Below are positions 54,488-64,000 of a stretch of DNA of 64,000 bases, piece after piece. Positions within the stretch are counted from its first letter, which is position 1. Each line of letters opens with the position of its first letter. Source of the DNA: Sphaerosporella brunnea (taxonomy: Eukaryota; Ascomycota; Pezizomycetes; Pezizales; Pyronemataceae); the NCBI GenBank assembly GCA_008704415.1, contig VXIS01000065.1, positions 1 to 64,000 on the forward strand, read 5' to 3'. The notes below the pieces were generated by a model. The model saw nothing but the letters and a program-made list of their open reading frames with translations. It was not told the origin of the DNA and made no database searches. The position numbers were made by a program, and so were the translations under genes.

Positions 54488-55500
54488 GTTGAAAGTGACG
54501 GAGTAGGAGTGCTTCCGGTGTGCAACTGGAGGGAAAGGTTCGGATATTCTAGCACGAGTGATCGCTTATGTAGACAGATCTAGAAGTGATATGGTATCCA
54601 CGGACCGCGGCGCTGTGAAGTAGGGTCTGGCGGGGAAGGATTGATCATGAGCTGAGGAGTATGTGGTGAAACTCAGAGGCCAGTCATGGTTTATGGTTCG
54701 GGTGTGCCACACTAACTCTGAGTGATGTCTTATGCAGGCCAGTTGGAGTGACAGGGACAGGCAATGCCCAGCTGCACTATATCGGGCAGAGAGTAAAGGC
54801 GGTTTGCCACAAATTGTGAGTATAGCGCTTTTTTATGGCCTTTGCGCACGGCGTCAGCAAATTCCGTTAGCAACCAGCGCTTTTCGCCGCATAGTCGTCT
54901 CTGGGGAGGTATTCCTCTTCTACCAAACCTTGATGCGCATGTGGCCTGGCCTTTATGGAAGGGTCAGATATCGTGTCAAAGGCGTCGGCACTCGCTTCTA
55001 GTGGCGAGTCAACACCTGGGGGAGAGATAAGCCATTCTAGTAGCTAGGTTCCGCTGAAGAAGTGATCCCAGGAGCATTATTTGTCACAAATTGTGGGAGC
55101 TTGTGACAGAGGAGAACTTTCCATATGTCCCAATCCCCCTGTATGCATTTCTCTTCTGCCGCCCACTACAGACCACCGTGACAGGCTATCTAAATCTCAC
55201 ACTTGAGTGACCGACACATCTTCAAGTCTCTCTCAGCTTTCAATCTTTCAAACACCCCATCACCATCGATCAAATCTTTTTTTCACTGCCCTTCCCCTGC
55301 TTACGCAGCTTGCTTCCTTCCCGGTACCAACTTGAATCCCAAACCGACGACAGTACCACATGCGAAACAGTACCTCGAACAAAAGCTTTAGCACAGTAAG
55401 TAGAAATGCGCATAAAGTATCACCAACAATAGCGAGCGGTCGCACAGCACACTGCGCCCAGTAGCCTACTTTATCGCCACCAACACAGCAAGCAACCTGC
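54488..55500. other. No supported gene
   Basis: Frames at 54732-55001 and 55203-55391 (plus) lack motifs. The TTGTCACAAATTGTGGGAGC segment near 55080 and CACAAATTGTGAG near 54810 are small shared pieces. Confidence 0.35.
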
Positions 55501-55514
55501 GCGCCATCCTAAAC

Positions 55515-56852
55515 CAAAGCATGCAGTCCACGAAGTTGACGTCGTTTCTAACGTACCTCACCTGCAGAGGGCTCGGCAGATAACTGAGAGCCTGTTGGAT
55601 AGCACTCAGTCACCGTCGAAGATCGCGTGTGTGGCCATCGACGGCGCGCAGACTAAGACCAATGGTCCTCCTCACAGCATATTCGAGGCCTTATCTGCGA
55701 CAAACGGTGTGGATAAGTCGGACACCATCAAGATGACCTGATTATCAGAAGAGGCCCCGAAAAAGCCCTGGTCCTACGGAGGCCAACCGAGTTCATCAAA
55801 AGGAAGCCTAACTCCGAGTTAACATCCAATGAGATAGATCCTACCATCCTTGCTGCACTCTAGCAGGACATGGCCAAGTGGATGACGAAGGTTGAGGAAC
55901 TCGGTGGCCCCGTTACGGAGAGCGGGGTGTTCGGATGGAATGAATGAGAGGCTTTCTGCCGTCCATCAAATACTCCCCTAGATTGGCTCGGCTGGCTTCT
56001 TCCGCCCGGCATACAGCCCAGACCGACCGGAAAAAGCGTTGGATCACAAGGGAACACTAATTGAAACAACGGCCGTACCTGTAGCGGCACTTCAGGACAA
56101 GATAGACATCGACGCAAAGCCAACAGCAGCTGAAGTCGCCGGCCCTCCTGCGGCACCTCAAGATATAATAGACCTACGCCTCGACCCACAGCTACTATAA
56201 CACGAGCTGAGTCTCCATCTGCATCTCAGGAAATTTTTGCCGCTGATCAAAAGAAGACGGATGCAGTGTCCAGACCGTTAGAGACAGAGACCAAGAGCAT
56301 AGAGGATCTTGCTCAGCACAGAAACGAGGCTGCGCTGTCACCTCATGTCAAAGCCATTCATCCACCTGTTGTGGAGGAAGATGTCGCCATGCGCAGACAT
56401 AAAAGTGCAAGATATACTCGGAGTTTAGATCACCTGAACTTGATCTAGCCGCTCTTGATGCGATCAAATACGACCTTGCAAAGCGGGAAACCCAGATCGA
56501 GGCCGCTGGTGGCTCTGTCGATGGCACCAAGCCCGGGATGGAGGATTTTCTGCCTTTGGTGTCCCACGTCCTGAGATTTGCAGGCCCGCCTGCTATTACT
56601 ATGGAAGTTGATACAGCAACATCTGCTGGAAGTCATGGAAATAACTGGACAATGTTTGGCACTACCTCGCTCCAGGACGGTTTCGGAGAGCCCTTCGAGC
56701 TCAACAAAAACCTGAGGATTTTGAAGGCCAGAACCGGCGGTACAGACACTGACGGGAAGACCGAACAAGGAGAGGCCTCAGAGAGCAATTTAGGTCTCCC
56801 GACGACAGTGGACGGCTTCTCGTCGTTCTATTCGAGCATTTTTACTCTATAG
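55515..56852 (+). pseudogene. Decayed gene, unknown family
   Basis: Several plus-strand frames in a row read like one protein broken by stops and shifts: HEVDVVSNVPHLQRARQI to DKSDTIKMT then a stop at about 55740; a middle part with SPSASQEIFAADQKKTDAV and ETETKSIEDLAQHRNEAALS ending at 56448; then ALDAIKYDLAKRETQIEA and MEDFLPLVSHVLRFAGPPAI to a stop at 56852. Repeated phrases of the type VAALQDKIDIDAKP and AAPQDIIDLRL suggest short degenerate repeats. I do not recognise a domain. Confidence 0.35.
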
Positions 56853-56893
56853 AAGGGCGTTTCTATTTCCTCCAGTCAGAAGGGGGTGTCAAG

Positions 56894-57240
56894 GAGTGTT
56901 CTCAATAGCCCGCCCGCCCGGCCGGCTGAGTTGGGTGGATGTGGGCTGCGAAAAGCGTGGGCTGGCTGTTTGTGCTGCAGCCCACGACGGAGACCACAAT
57001 GACGACAAATACGACCAGCAGGATATCAAATACTGCTACATATGAAATGAAAAGTACATCAAAGATTCGCTGTGTAAAATTACAACTAGGGGGGGGGAGA
57101 TCACTAGATTGTTGTTTTCAATAATATTACAGATCCTGATAAGTTTATCTGCGCTGGGCAGGTCTTCACCAAAGATCACTCGAAGCTTTGCCAGCCGGGC
57201 TGGGCCGTTTGGACTGATGCAAAAAGCCCGCCTGTTTCGA
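56894..57240. mobile_element. hAT-type MITE, copy 4, inverted and truncated
   Basis: It begins GAGTGTTCTCAATAGCCCGC (first base changed from C) and carries the copy-1 interior in opposite orientation: GGAGACCACAATGACGACAA, then AGATCCTGATAAGTTTATCT and GGACTGATGCAAAAAGCCCG. The far terminus is missing. Confidence 0.65.
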
Positions 57241-57371
57241 CTGTCTACTAAGGACCTCCCTCATCGAAAAGAGACGCTAATTTGATCGCCTACCCATGAA
57301 CCCCTACCGCTGCTCGGAGTTCGTGGGGGAGCCAATCGCCGCCGGCTTTCTGCCGCTAGCGCGCCAGCCTC

Positions 57372-58016
57372 ATTATTATTATTTATTATTCCTTTCGGCA
57401 TGCAGCCTTTCGGCTATGGCCCTACAAAGGTGAAAAGACGCACTACAAAGTAAAAGCAAACTCGCAGCATAGCAAACCTGGGAAACAAGGAATCTTTAAA
57501 GGACAAACAAAGGAAAACACGCCCATCTCGTCGCTCAGTAGTGGCCTCAACCTCTGGGCCTTTCCTACGGTTTTGTCATTGGTGACAAGCCATCAGGTTC
57601 CTTGCGCGCAGAGGGTGACTCTTCCTCGGCGCTTCCCCTTTAATCGTCCCCTTCCTTGTCATGCTCCTCCTCCCCTTCGTTCACCTGTTCCCACTCCCTC
57701 TCCTCTCTCCATCTCCTTCCTTGAATCTTTGCGAAGAAGCCATCGTCGAGTGGCTACTTTAGTTTACCGCAAGAAAAGCTGCGGGACTTCAAAGCCCCTG
57801 TTGTCGTGCAGTAGTCCTTGCAGCCAGACTTCTCGATCGTATTGGCGATACATCGAGAGCATCAGTCGCCTGGCACTGGCGTACCGCGGGCCTGCCAGGA
57901 GGAGGTGTCGGACAGTTTGTGTGTTTCCAGTAGAGCGGGTACACGCAGGGCTGTCGATGCTGCTGGAGGGTATTTTGCAGAGGTACTCTCGCAAGTGCGC
58001 GCCAGAATTGTGGTAG
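57372..58016 (-). pseudogene. LINE ORF2 C-terminal relic with AAT-type 3' tail
   Basis: On the minus strand a frame from about 58016 reads EYLCKIPSSSIDSPACTRST and then TQTVRHLLLAGPRYASARRL. This matches the typical end of fungal LINE reverse transcriptase ORFs (IDSPxC...ETVRHxLLxCPRY), with one Cys lost. The sequence then runs about 380 bp to an AATAATAAATAATAATAAT stretch at 57374-57392, the kind of short-unit 3' tail several LINEs have. The rest of the element is absent. Confidence 0.5.
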
Positions 58017-58283
58017 GTGTTCTATCGAGCGCCTATAGCCATAACGGGGAGGCAGTCTCTATTTGCTGTTTCCTTGAGAGTTTTGACCCTTGTATACGCC
58101 CCGAATAGAACGACGGGAAGTCGCCCAGTGAGAAGAAGGTTGAGTTGAAAGACGGTGGAGGCTATCTCTCGAACTCTCAGCGTGACAGCTGCTGGAGAAC
58201 TATGCCCACCTCCGATAACTTCACTAACTGCTCAGGCTCCCATTACCTCAGTCCCGAGCACGCAGTCGGTTAGACATTCAGCC

Positions 58284-59115
58284 ATGCCTTTCAAGAAACA
58301 GGATGGCGAAGAACCTGCGAACATTAAAGAACAGCCTGAAGAACCCACTTAGTTTGAAGTACAAACCGAGTATTACCGTCGACGGTATAGGGACCGAAAC
58401 CCAGAGGCGCTTCAGAGAAAGGCCAAGGTCGCTAGATAACTGGGCCACTCTGGCTGGGTGGAATGACTACTCCGATTTTTTCTACCGTATCGTTGTAGTG
58501 TTTTGACACTGAGTGAACTGAGTTATGCACATGTGGCAACCGTCTTTTTTTACAGTCATTTCCGGTTATCTTTGGTGAATACCGGATCTACTCGCCAATA
58601 AGGAAGAGCGGGACGATCGTGGCACAGTCGCCAAGCCACCGTGGCTCACGCATCAAGGCCAGTGGCGAAGTCACTGTGCCACGATCTCCCCGCTCTTCCT
58701 TATTGGCGAGTAGATCCGGTATGTATACCGCACGGCCTGACTTTGCCTGTGAAATCTACCGATCGGCCCCGGCTAAGCATCTAGAGTTAATACCAGAAGA
58801 ACTGTTCAAGAACAACTCCCACCCTGAAACCAAAGAACCCTGTGCCATCACACCTCGTCAGCACTCTCTCCTCTGGACTAATTTCCTCCCAGGAGGGACT
58901 TGGAGCGCTTCGGTCGTCCACTTTCCGGAGCCTGTGGCTTGGGGTCTGGGGTTCAGTTAGCGGCAATTGCCCATTACACTCGTCGCCAACTACTTTTTTC
59001 GGCAAGCCACAATCTGCAGCCACAGCGTGCCATCGAAAAGCCGACTTCGGAGCCAACGCCTAAGATCACGCTGAAGTTTGGTAAGATTGCTAGCAGGGCG
59101 AGATCGGGATCATAG
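58284..59115 (+). pseudogene. Decayed coding fragments around MITE T4
   Basis: Short protein-like pieces in changing frames: MPFKKQDGEEPANIKEQPEE, YYRRRYRDRNPEALQRKAKV (58360-58435), FACEIYRSAPAKHLELIPEE (58740-58800) and EKPTSEPTPKITLKFGKIAS, ending at a stop near 59115. Stops separate them. T4 lies between the second and third pieces. Unknown family. Confidence 0.2.
58580..58721. mobile_element. TACCG-ended MITE (T family), copy T4
   Basis: A near-perfect fold-back with arms of about 45 bp: TACCGGATCTACTCGCCAAT on the left and the complement of ATTGGCGAGTAGATCCGGTA on the right. TA at each end. The interior includes GGCGAAGTCACTGTGCC, the core shared with T1-T3. Confidence 0.8.
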
Positions 59116-59646
59116 AATCGCACTCACCCTTGCCGAATGCGGTAATAGTTGAACCCCAAGAAATACTTTTTGCCGGGTTTTTCATCGTAAGACTAAGGAT
59201 TTGTTTGCCGGGTGACGATTGATAGCCCATGGATTTCTCGGATGGAGAGCTATCAGGATGGGAAGAATCAGCGGCGTGCTTTGAACCCGAGCATTCTTCG
59301 CCCTAAATATGGAAGCAAGCAAGCCTTGTTTCAGCCTACCAATTTGCTTTCCCGTCCGTCCGGCCGTCTGAAATTGTGAGTCCGATGCGTCGAACACGCT
59401 ACCTGGAGGTGGCTTCGCGGCCGATTGGAACGTCGGCGTTTGGTTGGTTTCCGGTAAATAGTCCGTGGTCAACGCGTTTTGGCCTGACCTGTGTCGATGT
59501 CGGGGATTGTGTGGAACGGCAACATGCACGGTACTGTGGTCTAGACGTTCCGGCAATGAAGACACACTGACAAGTGGCGGATGCAGTGATGGTTAGCTGT
59601 ATTTTTGATGGCAGGCGGGATAAAAAAAAAAAAACACATTGCGGCA
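59116..59646. other. No supported gene
   Basis: Frames on both strands without motifs; an A run at 59624-59635 lies just past the stop of the next gene. Confidence 0.35.
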
Positions 59647-60672
59647 TCAATTACTACCGAACTCCCGCAGAAGATCCGCCAGTGTGATTACAAGCCTCCA
59701 CCTTCCCTCTCCCGTGTTCAAATCCCATCTCCCCTTAACAGTAACCACAAGCATCTCCTTAAAGTCCAGGGGGCGCATTTTCCCCATGTCGTCGATGACC
59801 GCTCTCCTCGCGTCCAGGGCTTCCCGAGAAATTCCCATCTGGAGTAAATATACCCGCCTTCCGTGCGCGGTGAGCAGCGAATGTTGGCACGAGTCGGCGG
59901 CGGGGTTTCGGGAGAGTGATTCCTGGGCTAGGCTGAGCAAGTATGCCGTCTCTTCGGCGAAGGAGGAGGAAAAGGTTTTTGGGTGGCAAATGACCAGGAG
60001 CAGATTCGTAGCGCGCCAGAGAGAGCAGAATGGGCGCCACACCGCTGTAGGCAGGCTTGGGTGCGACAAGTGAAAGCAGCCTGTGCCGCCAGTTCTGCAG
60101 TGATGCGATGTTAGTTATATAGTGCCGTGGGAAGGGGACTTCAATGCGGAACAGACTTGCCTATCATAAAACACATTGCCGTCGCTCAATTGCAACGCCA
60201 TGCCGGGTTTGGTGCGTAGCACGTCCATCATCAAAAATGACAACACGCCCGATACCAACACCGTTGACTCCCGGGAGGCGCTGTACATCGTGTCCGAATC
60301 GCAACGACTCATCGTCGTCAAAAAATGCCGAATAGTCGATAAATCGCGACACCAGGACGGTACAGAAGGGCCGGGCAGCGCCCCGGAGTTAGCGTGCGAA
60401 AGCATAGCGGCGAGAAGATCGTTGTAGGCATCGGGGTTCTTGACGTCTTCATCAATTTGTGGAGCTTGGTCAGGCCACCCCGGAGGGTGGTAGCAGGAGC
60501 GGGTGAACTGAAGTTCGATTCGAAGAAGCACCAGGTGCCCGTTCTTCCATCTTGACGGTTCAAGCGAAAGCGGGAGATTTGGCTTGCGTTTTGGCTTGGG
60601 TTCGGGCTTATGGCGGCATCTGGGTTTCTTAGAGGACGTAGCCTCAGAGGCTGGGGTTGCCAGGCCGGACAT
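59647..60672 (-). CDS. Unknown fungal protein of 319 aa, 2 exons with a GC-AG intron
   Basis: Exon 1 is 60672-60161 and exon 2 is 60094-59647. The junction GATAG|gcaagt...ACTAAC...ctgcag|AACTGG uses the optimal GC donor. The nearby GT (CAA|gtctgt) would shift the frame and meet stops. The start is ATG 60672 (MSGLATPASEATSSKKPRCR). A basic Pro/Lys-rich N-terminus (KPEPKPKRKPNLPL) may be a nuclear signal. The rest looks globular: GHLVLLRIELQFTRSCYHP, ALQLSDGNVFYDRTGGTGCF, LLLVICHPKTFSSSFAEE and MRPLDFKEMLVVTVKGRW. No signal peptide or membrane segment. I do not recognise the family. Confidence 0.6.
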
Positions 60673-62120
60673 TGCTTTTCCGGCGGAGGAAGCGTGTACG
60701 TTGTGACGTTGAGTTGGTGGGCGGCAAAGCGGCGGCGGGAACAACAAAAACAAGAACGGGTTAGTGGCATGGGGCTAGGGTTTCTGGGTGAGGGTTTCTG
60801 GGTGAGGGTTTCTGGGTTACTCCGACAACCAGTAGTCCAATGACTGGCACATGGCGTAGAGTAGTTGCATGGACTGACATGGAAGATGGATCCTTCCGGC
60901 AATCCATTACGCATCGATCATCTCAAAAAGATGGCGTCCGAGTCGGTTCTCTTTCACCAGCCAAATGATGAGGGGGCGGCGATCCGATTCCAGGAGGATC
61001 TGGCGCAGCCATGGAGGATGCTCACCATGGATGTTCATCATGAATGGGCATGAGTGTCAGCTTACTCTGCCCCTTGTTGAGTACGCACTCAACCTTAAGG
61101 TCCTAATCATTCACCGCGACTGCCATTCGGAGCTTCTGGTCTTGTTCCTCTCAATCCAAAAGTGGTACTGAGCTGCCTTCCCAACGCATCGCATAACCCC
61201 AGAACGTCAGCTTCGAAAGACGGTAAAGTCGACAGTGGATATCAGTGGATAGTGGATGATGAGATAAGATAACGAACCTTACCGCTTTAGGCATATCTCT
61301 TGTTGTATCTCATCATCCACTATCTACTGATATGCACTAAGCTCGTAGGATTCCGGCAGGCTTGCGCTGTCAGGAAAGAGGAATTGCACGGCTAAAGGCT
61401 GAAGCGAAAGCTGCCAGGAACTTGAAGAGGGCCCCGCGCGAGGAGAAGGCCGCCCAGGCTGCTCCCGACACAGTAAATATACGTAGAGTACATCGGGCAG
61501 ATAGATCCTGTAGATAGTTTGCGCCACTTCAGAAAAGCTCGCGTGATATTGTTGAACGGCGTTCAGGCGCTGTTGTGCACAGCGTCGTGATTTTTTTCTA
61601 AGTGTCAAAATTTAACCCCACATGGGTCGCCTCCCCACCGAAATATGTAGGAAACGTTTGTTCTAGGAGCAAAGGTCTCCCAAAACTACTGGTGATTTGG
61701 TGCGTACTTCCTCACATAATTAATAGGGTGATTTCGCCCTCCACAAGAAATCAGTTTTCCAACCTTACCTATCTGAGATGGGACTCCTATGTCCATGCAT
61801 GTCAGTAGTGATTGCCTGTTACGGAGGGAGAAACCACTCTAATGGAAGTAGTATTGACGGAGGGTAGCAACTTCATTGAATAACGCCAGGTAGCGGCGCC
61901 AACATCATATCAAGGAACCGAAGAGGGGGTCCAGTTAATGTTGCTGACTCGGAGTAGAGGGTAGTACAGACACCAGGCTGGTTGCAGCGGTCAGATGGCT
62001 CTGGAAGGAATGAACGGTATTATAAGTAGTATGATGTCGTATGGATAGATAGAAATAAGAGTGAGCCAACAAACACCGGCAAGCCGCCCCGCTGACTGAA
62101 TACGAGTCTCCTTCATGTCG
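60673..62120. other. Intergenic stretch with fold-back element
   Basis: A 10-mer-based short tandem repeat (GGGTTTCTGGGTGA, three near copies) lies at 60777-60815. The fold-back at 61234-61338 is annotated separately. No gene supported. Confidence 0.4.
61234..61338. mobile_element. Fold-back element of 105 bp
   Basis: Left arm AGTGGATATCAGTGGATAGT... and right arm (read on the minus strand) AGTGCATATCAGTAGATAGT...; the arms are 33 bp with about two mismatches, around a 39 bp loop. No clear target duplication. It has a different sequence from the T family. Confidence 0.65.
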
Positions 62121-62124
62121 ATCA

Positions 62125-62756
62125 ATGACGGCGGCCTCTCTACCTGTACATGCTCAACAACAAAAACCATACCCAGTTCGATCCAAATATGAGCCATGTA
62201 TCATTGAATGCAAGCGCTTGGTCGATGACGATGCGATGGCGCAGATTTCGGGAGAAATTATTGCCGCCGTGCTGGGCCGCGTTGATAAGCTGGCGCACGG
62301 AAAACCTGACGCGCTGAGCAGAACGGTACTGATGCTTTAGATTAGATCCACATGATCAACGCGCAGCATGCGCTACCTGCGTGCTGCCTTCTCTGTGGCG
62401 TATTTGTGCCAGCTGCAAGCGGTCACCTTAGATCTGGAATCCCCCAAGGCTACAATTGAGGTTTTTCAGAGATGGAACTGGAGACGCCAGAAGGGCGGGT
62501 GGCGGCTATCAAATGGGTACTTGGGGTGTTGGGCGGAGCCTGGCCGCATGCACTACTGCGGGACCACAGTGCTGTGCACAATTGCGTCATAGGTGCGGCT
62601 GCTGTGCACGCGAAGAACTTGTGCGAATGGCAACAAGTCTTTGGCGTCTGTCTGTCAACAAGGACCCACACTCCTACAGACTATCTCATGGACCGTAGCG
62701 GGTTTGTGGTCCATATGGACCACAAAGTTCGATATCTGAGAAAAAATTGAATTTCT
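62125..62756 (+). pseudogene. Decayed coding fragments, unknown
   Basis: Successive plus-strand frames read like protein: KYEPCIIECKRLVDDDAMAQ and GEIIAAVLGRVDKLAHGKPD (stop at 62340), MRYLRAAFSVAYLCQLQAVT (62368 on), then in another frame ETPEGRVAAIKWVLGVLGGA and WPHALLRDHSAVHNCVIGAA. At least one stop and one frameshift separate them. The family is not recognised. Confidence 0.3.
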
Positions 62757-62862
62757 GTGGTATGGACCGCGCCGTTGGGGTTGCGCCGCCGGGACTCAGT
62801 ATTTTCAGCCCTGCCTCCACCTTATGGGGCGCACCGATCAACACCACGCCCTCCTGAACGCT

Positions 62863-63620
62863 TCACGACGTGTGAAAATCAAAGAAACAATTGCGCTCCT
62901 CATTCATGCAAAGCGGCTTGCGACACGAACCGCAAGACCACCGGCTTTTAGGCAAGTTTGCTGAGCCTTGCTCACCCCGCTGTTTACTCGCAAAGCGACA
63001 CAACCAACACACCAGGCGCTGGCCCCCTTCTAGGCCCAATGGGAGGTGTCCGCAATCTGAAGGACAAACGCTGGTAGTGGGCAACTCAGTCGCCGTCCTC
63101 ATACGGGGAGCAGATGTTGTTTGGCTCGCTGTAGAGGATGTTGTTGTGGCCCGGGAGGCCCGGAGCTCGGCGCCGGCATTGATGAGACGCCGGCATTGAT
63201 GAGAGCCCACGCACACCGAAGCCGAAACTCTTTGCTACTGAGCTTTTCCACCCCGTTAATGTCAGAGAAGATGATTTCTGCGTTGATAAACATGCTTTGG
63301 ACGGGCCGTGCCGCAACTACCCATTTTGAGATCGCGACGCAACCGTGCGACCAAAGGAACTGTACGATAAAAATTGTCCAAATAGCCAATGAAGTATCTC
63401 TCATGCGGAAGCTTCCTAAGGAGGTGGTAGGCGGCCTCGCCTGTTGAGGTAGGGCCTTCGACAGGATTGACGGGGTCCGGTCCGGCCTGGTTAGATGTAG
63501 GGAGAAAGTCCCACACGTAACCGTGGTCTCGGAAGTCAGCCAGCTCCGCCTCAATGGTGAATCTTGCCGAGTCTTGAGCTCTTCTCGGATCGTGGACGAT
63601 GTACCGGTGAGCTTGTTTCT
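62863..63620 (-). pseudogene. piggyBac-type transposase relic
   Basis: Minus strand. One frame (to 63262) reads FRDHGYVWDFLPTSNQ, RYFIGYLDNFYRTVPLVARL and GSCGTARP. This matches the DDE_Tnp_1_7 (piggyBac) block with its catalytic Asp in LDNF and the GT-R motif. After frame changes, LPGHNNILYSEPNNI follows. The end (to 62863) is a Cys-rich segment RLVCWLCRFASKQR, WSCGSCRKPLCM and ERNCFFDFHTS, the zinc-finger tail typical of piggyBac transposases. At least two frameshifts and a stop upstream near 63630 show it is dead. No target TTAA ends identified. Confidence 0.6.
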
Positions 63621-64000
63621 CCGCCAGGTCTACGTCTCGTTATTTGGCCAATTCCTTACTTCGTTGGGAATCCCGCCGCGGTGCCAGGCTGTTCCCAACA
63701 TCGCCCACCGGCTCGAATTCGGCCCGCTGCCGCTGTCCGGCACGGCACGACCCCGATCGTACAAGATACATGAGTGAAGTATATGCAGAAAACATACGTT
63801 AGCAATGGCCTAGTATGCCTTGATAAACTACGTCAAAATATACGTCAACTATATTTCGACGTGTATTCGTGGGGATGTTGTGCTGGCTGGGGACGCCTTG
63901 AGCAGTGGTGGCTAGGCAGATCTGAGATGGGCATCCAGGAGGACGCGGCTACGGTGTCGATTCCAGCAATGAAATAATGTTCTGCCCACGAACATCACAG
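63621..64000. other. Window edge, probably continuation of the piggyBac relic
   Basis: The minus-strand frame upstream of the transposase block is broken by TAA near 63640-63650. No other feature is visible before the window ends. Confidence 0.3.

Noticed and set aside
1..64000. CRISPR arrays, bacterial operons, Shine-Dalgarno sites
   Set aside because: Introns, gene structure and element types are fungal; no regularly spaced repeats were seen.

Overview
The window reads as nuclear DNA of a filamentous ascomycete (Pezizomycotina). The genes are split by short introns of about 48-73 bp. Most introns are GT-AG with CTAAC-like branch points, and two need a GC donor. Genes sit as islands in long gene-poor stretches with homopolymer C/G and T tracts. 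The mobile elements are typical of fungi: chromodomain Ty3 retrotransposons, LINE pieces, hAT and Tc1/mariner/pogo-type MITEs and a piggyBac relic. Several element stop codons look RIP-like (C-to-T in CpA), but base composition is not grossly AT-shifted. I cannot name the species.

Layout. 1-2600 holds no gene I can support. A three-exon hemerythrin-like gene lies on the minus strand at 2603-3670. Decayed fragments follow to about 5.8 kb, including an F-box/ankyrin-like relic. From 6 to 13.5 kb there are small inverted-repeat elements and a possible trypsin-like relic. A four-exon gene at 13633-17730 encodes an unknown protein of about 1311 aa with an N-terminal Cys/His cluster. Two paralogous small secreted 8-cysteine proteins lie at 18027-18614 and 22558-23208. 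A maltose/galactoside O-acetyltransferase-like gene (26288-27105) is followed in tandem by an FAD monooxygenase (27290-28784). A CBM48-like (AMPK-beta glycogen-binding-like) gene is at 30929-31873. A TDT/SLAC1-type membrane transporter is on the minus strand at 32886-34329; its frame continues past an in-frame TGA.

From 35.5 to 41 kb the DNA is again gene-poor. It carries a 1.07 kb TIR element at 38026-39096 inserted into an otherwise continuous reading frame, plus several MITEs. 41106-52776 is a nest of two Ty3/gypsy chromoviruses. The inner one (41591-47114, target duplication CCTCC) sits in the left LTR of the outer one (target duplication GTACC). In both, the sequence just after the LTR is complementary to a site inside the LTR, the arrangement expected for Tf1-like self-priming. 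An ORF1-only LINE-like retroposon with a 15 bp target duplication follows (53157-54472). The right end holds a LINE 3' relic, an unknown two-exon gene of 319 aa (59647-60672, minus) and a decayed piggyBac transposase running towards the window edge.

I see no metabolic cluster beyond the adjacent acetyltransferase and monooxygenase genes, and no tRNA, rRNA or CRISPR array. The best candidates for something new are: the TGA followed by open frame in the transporter; the paired self-priming signals in the nested elements; the TACCG-ended MITE family with a shared AAGTCACT core; the ORF1-only retroposon with a recurring 3' tail; and the two GC-AG introns. All calls come from reading by eye, with no database search.
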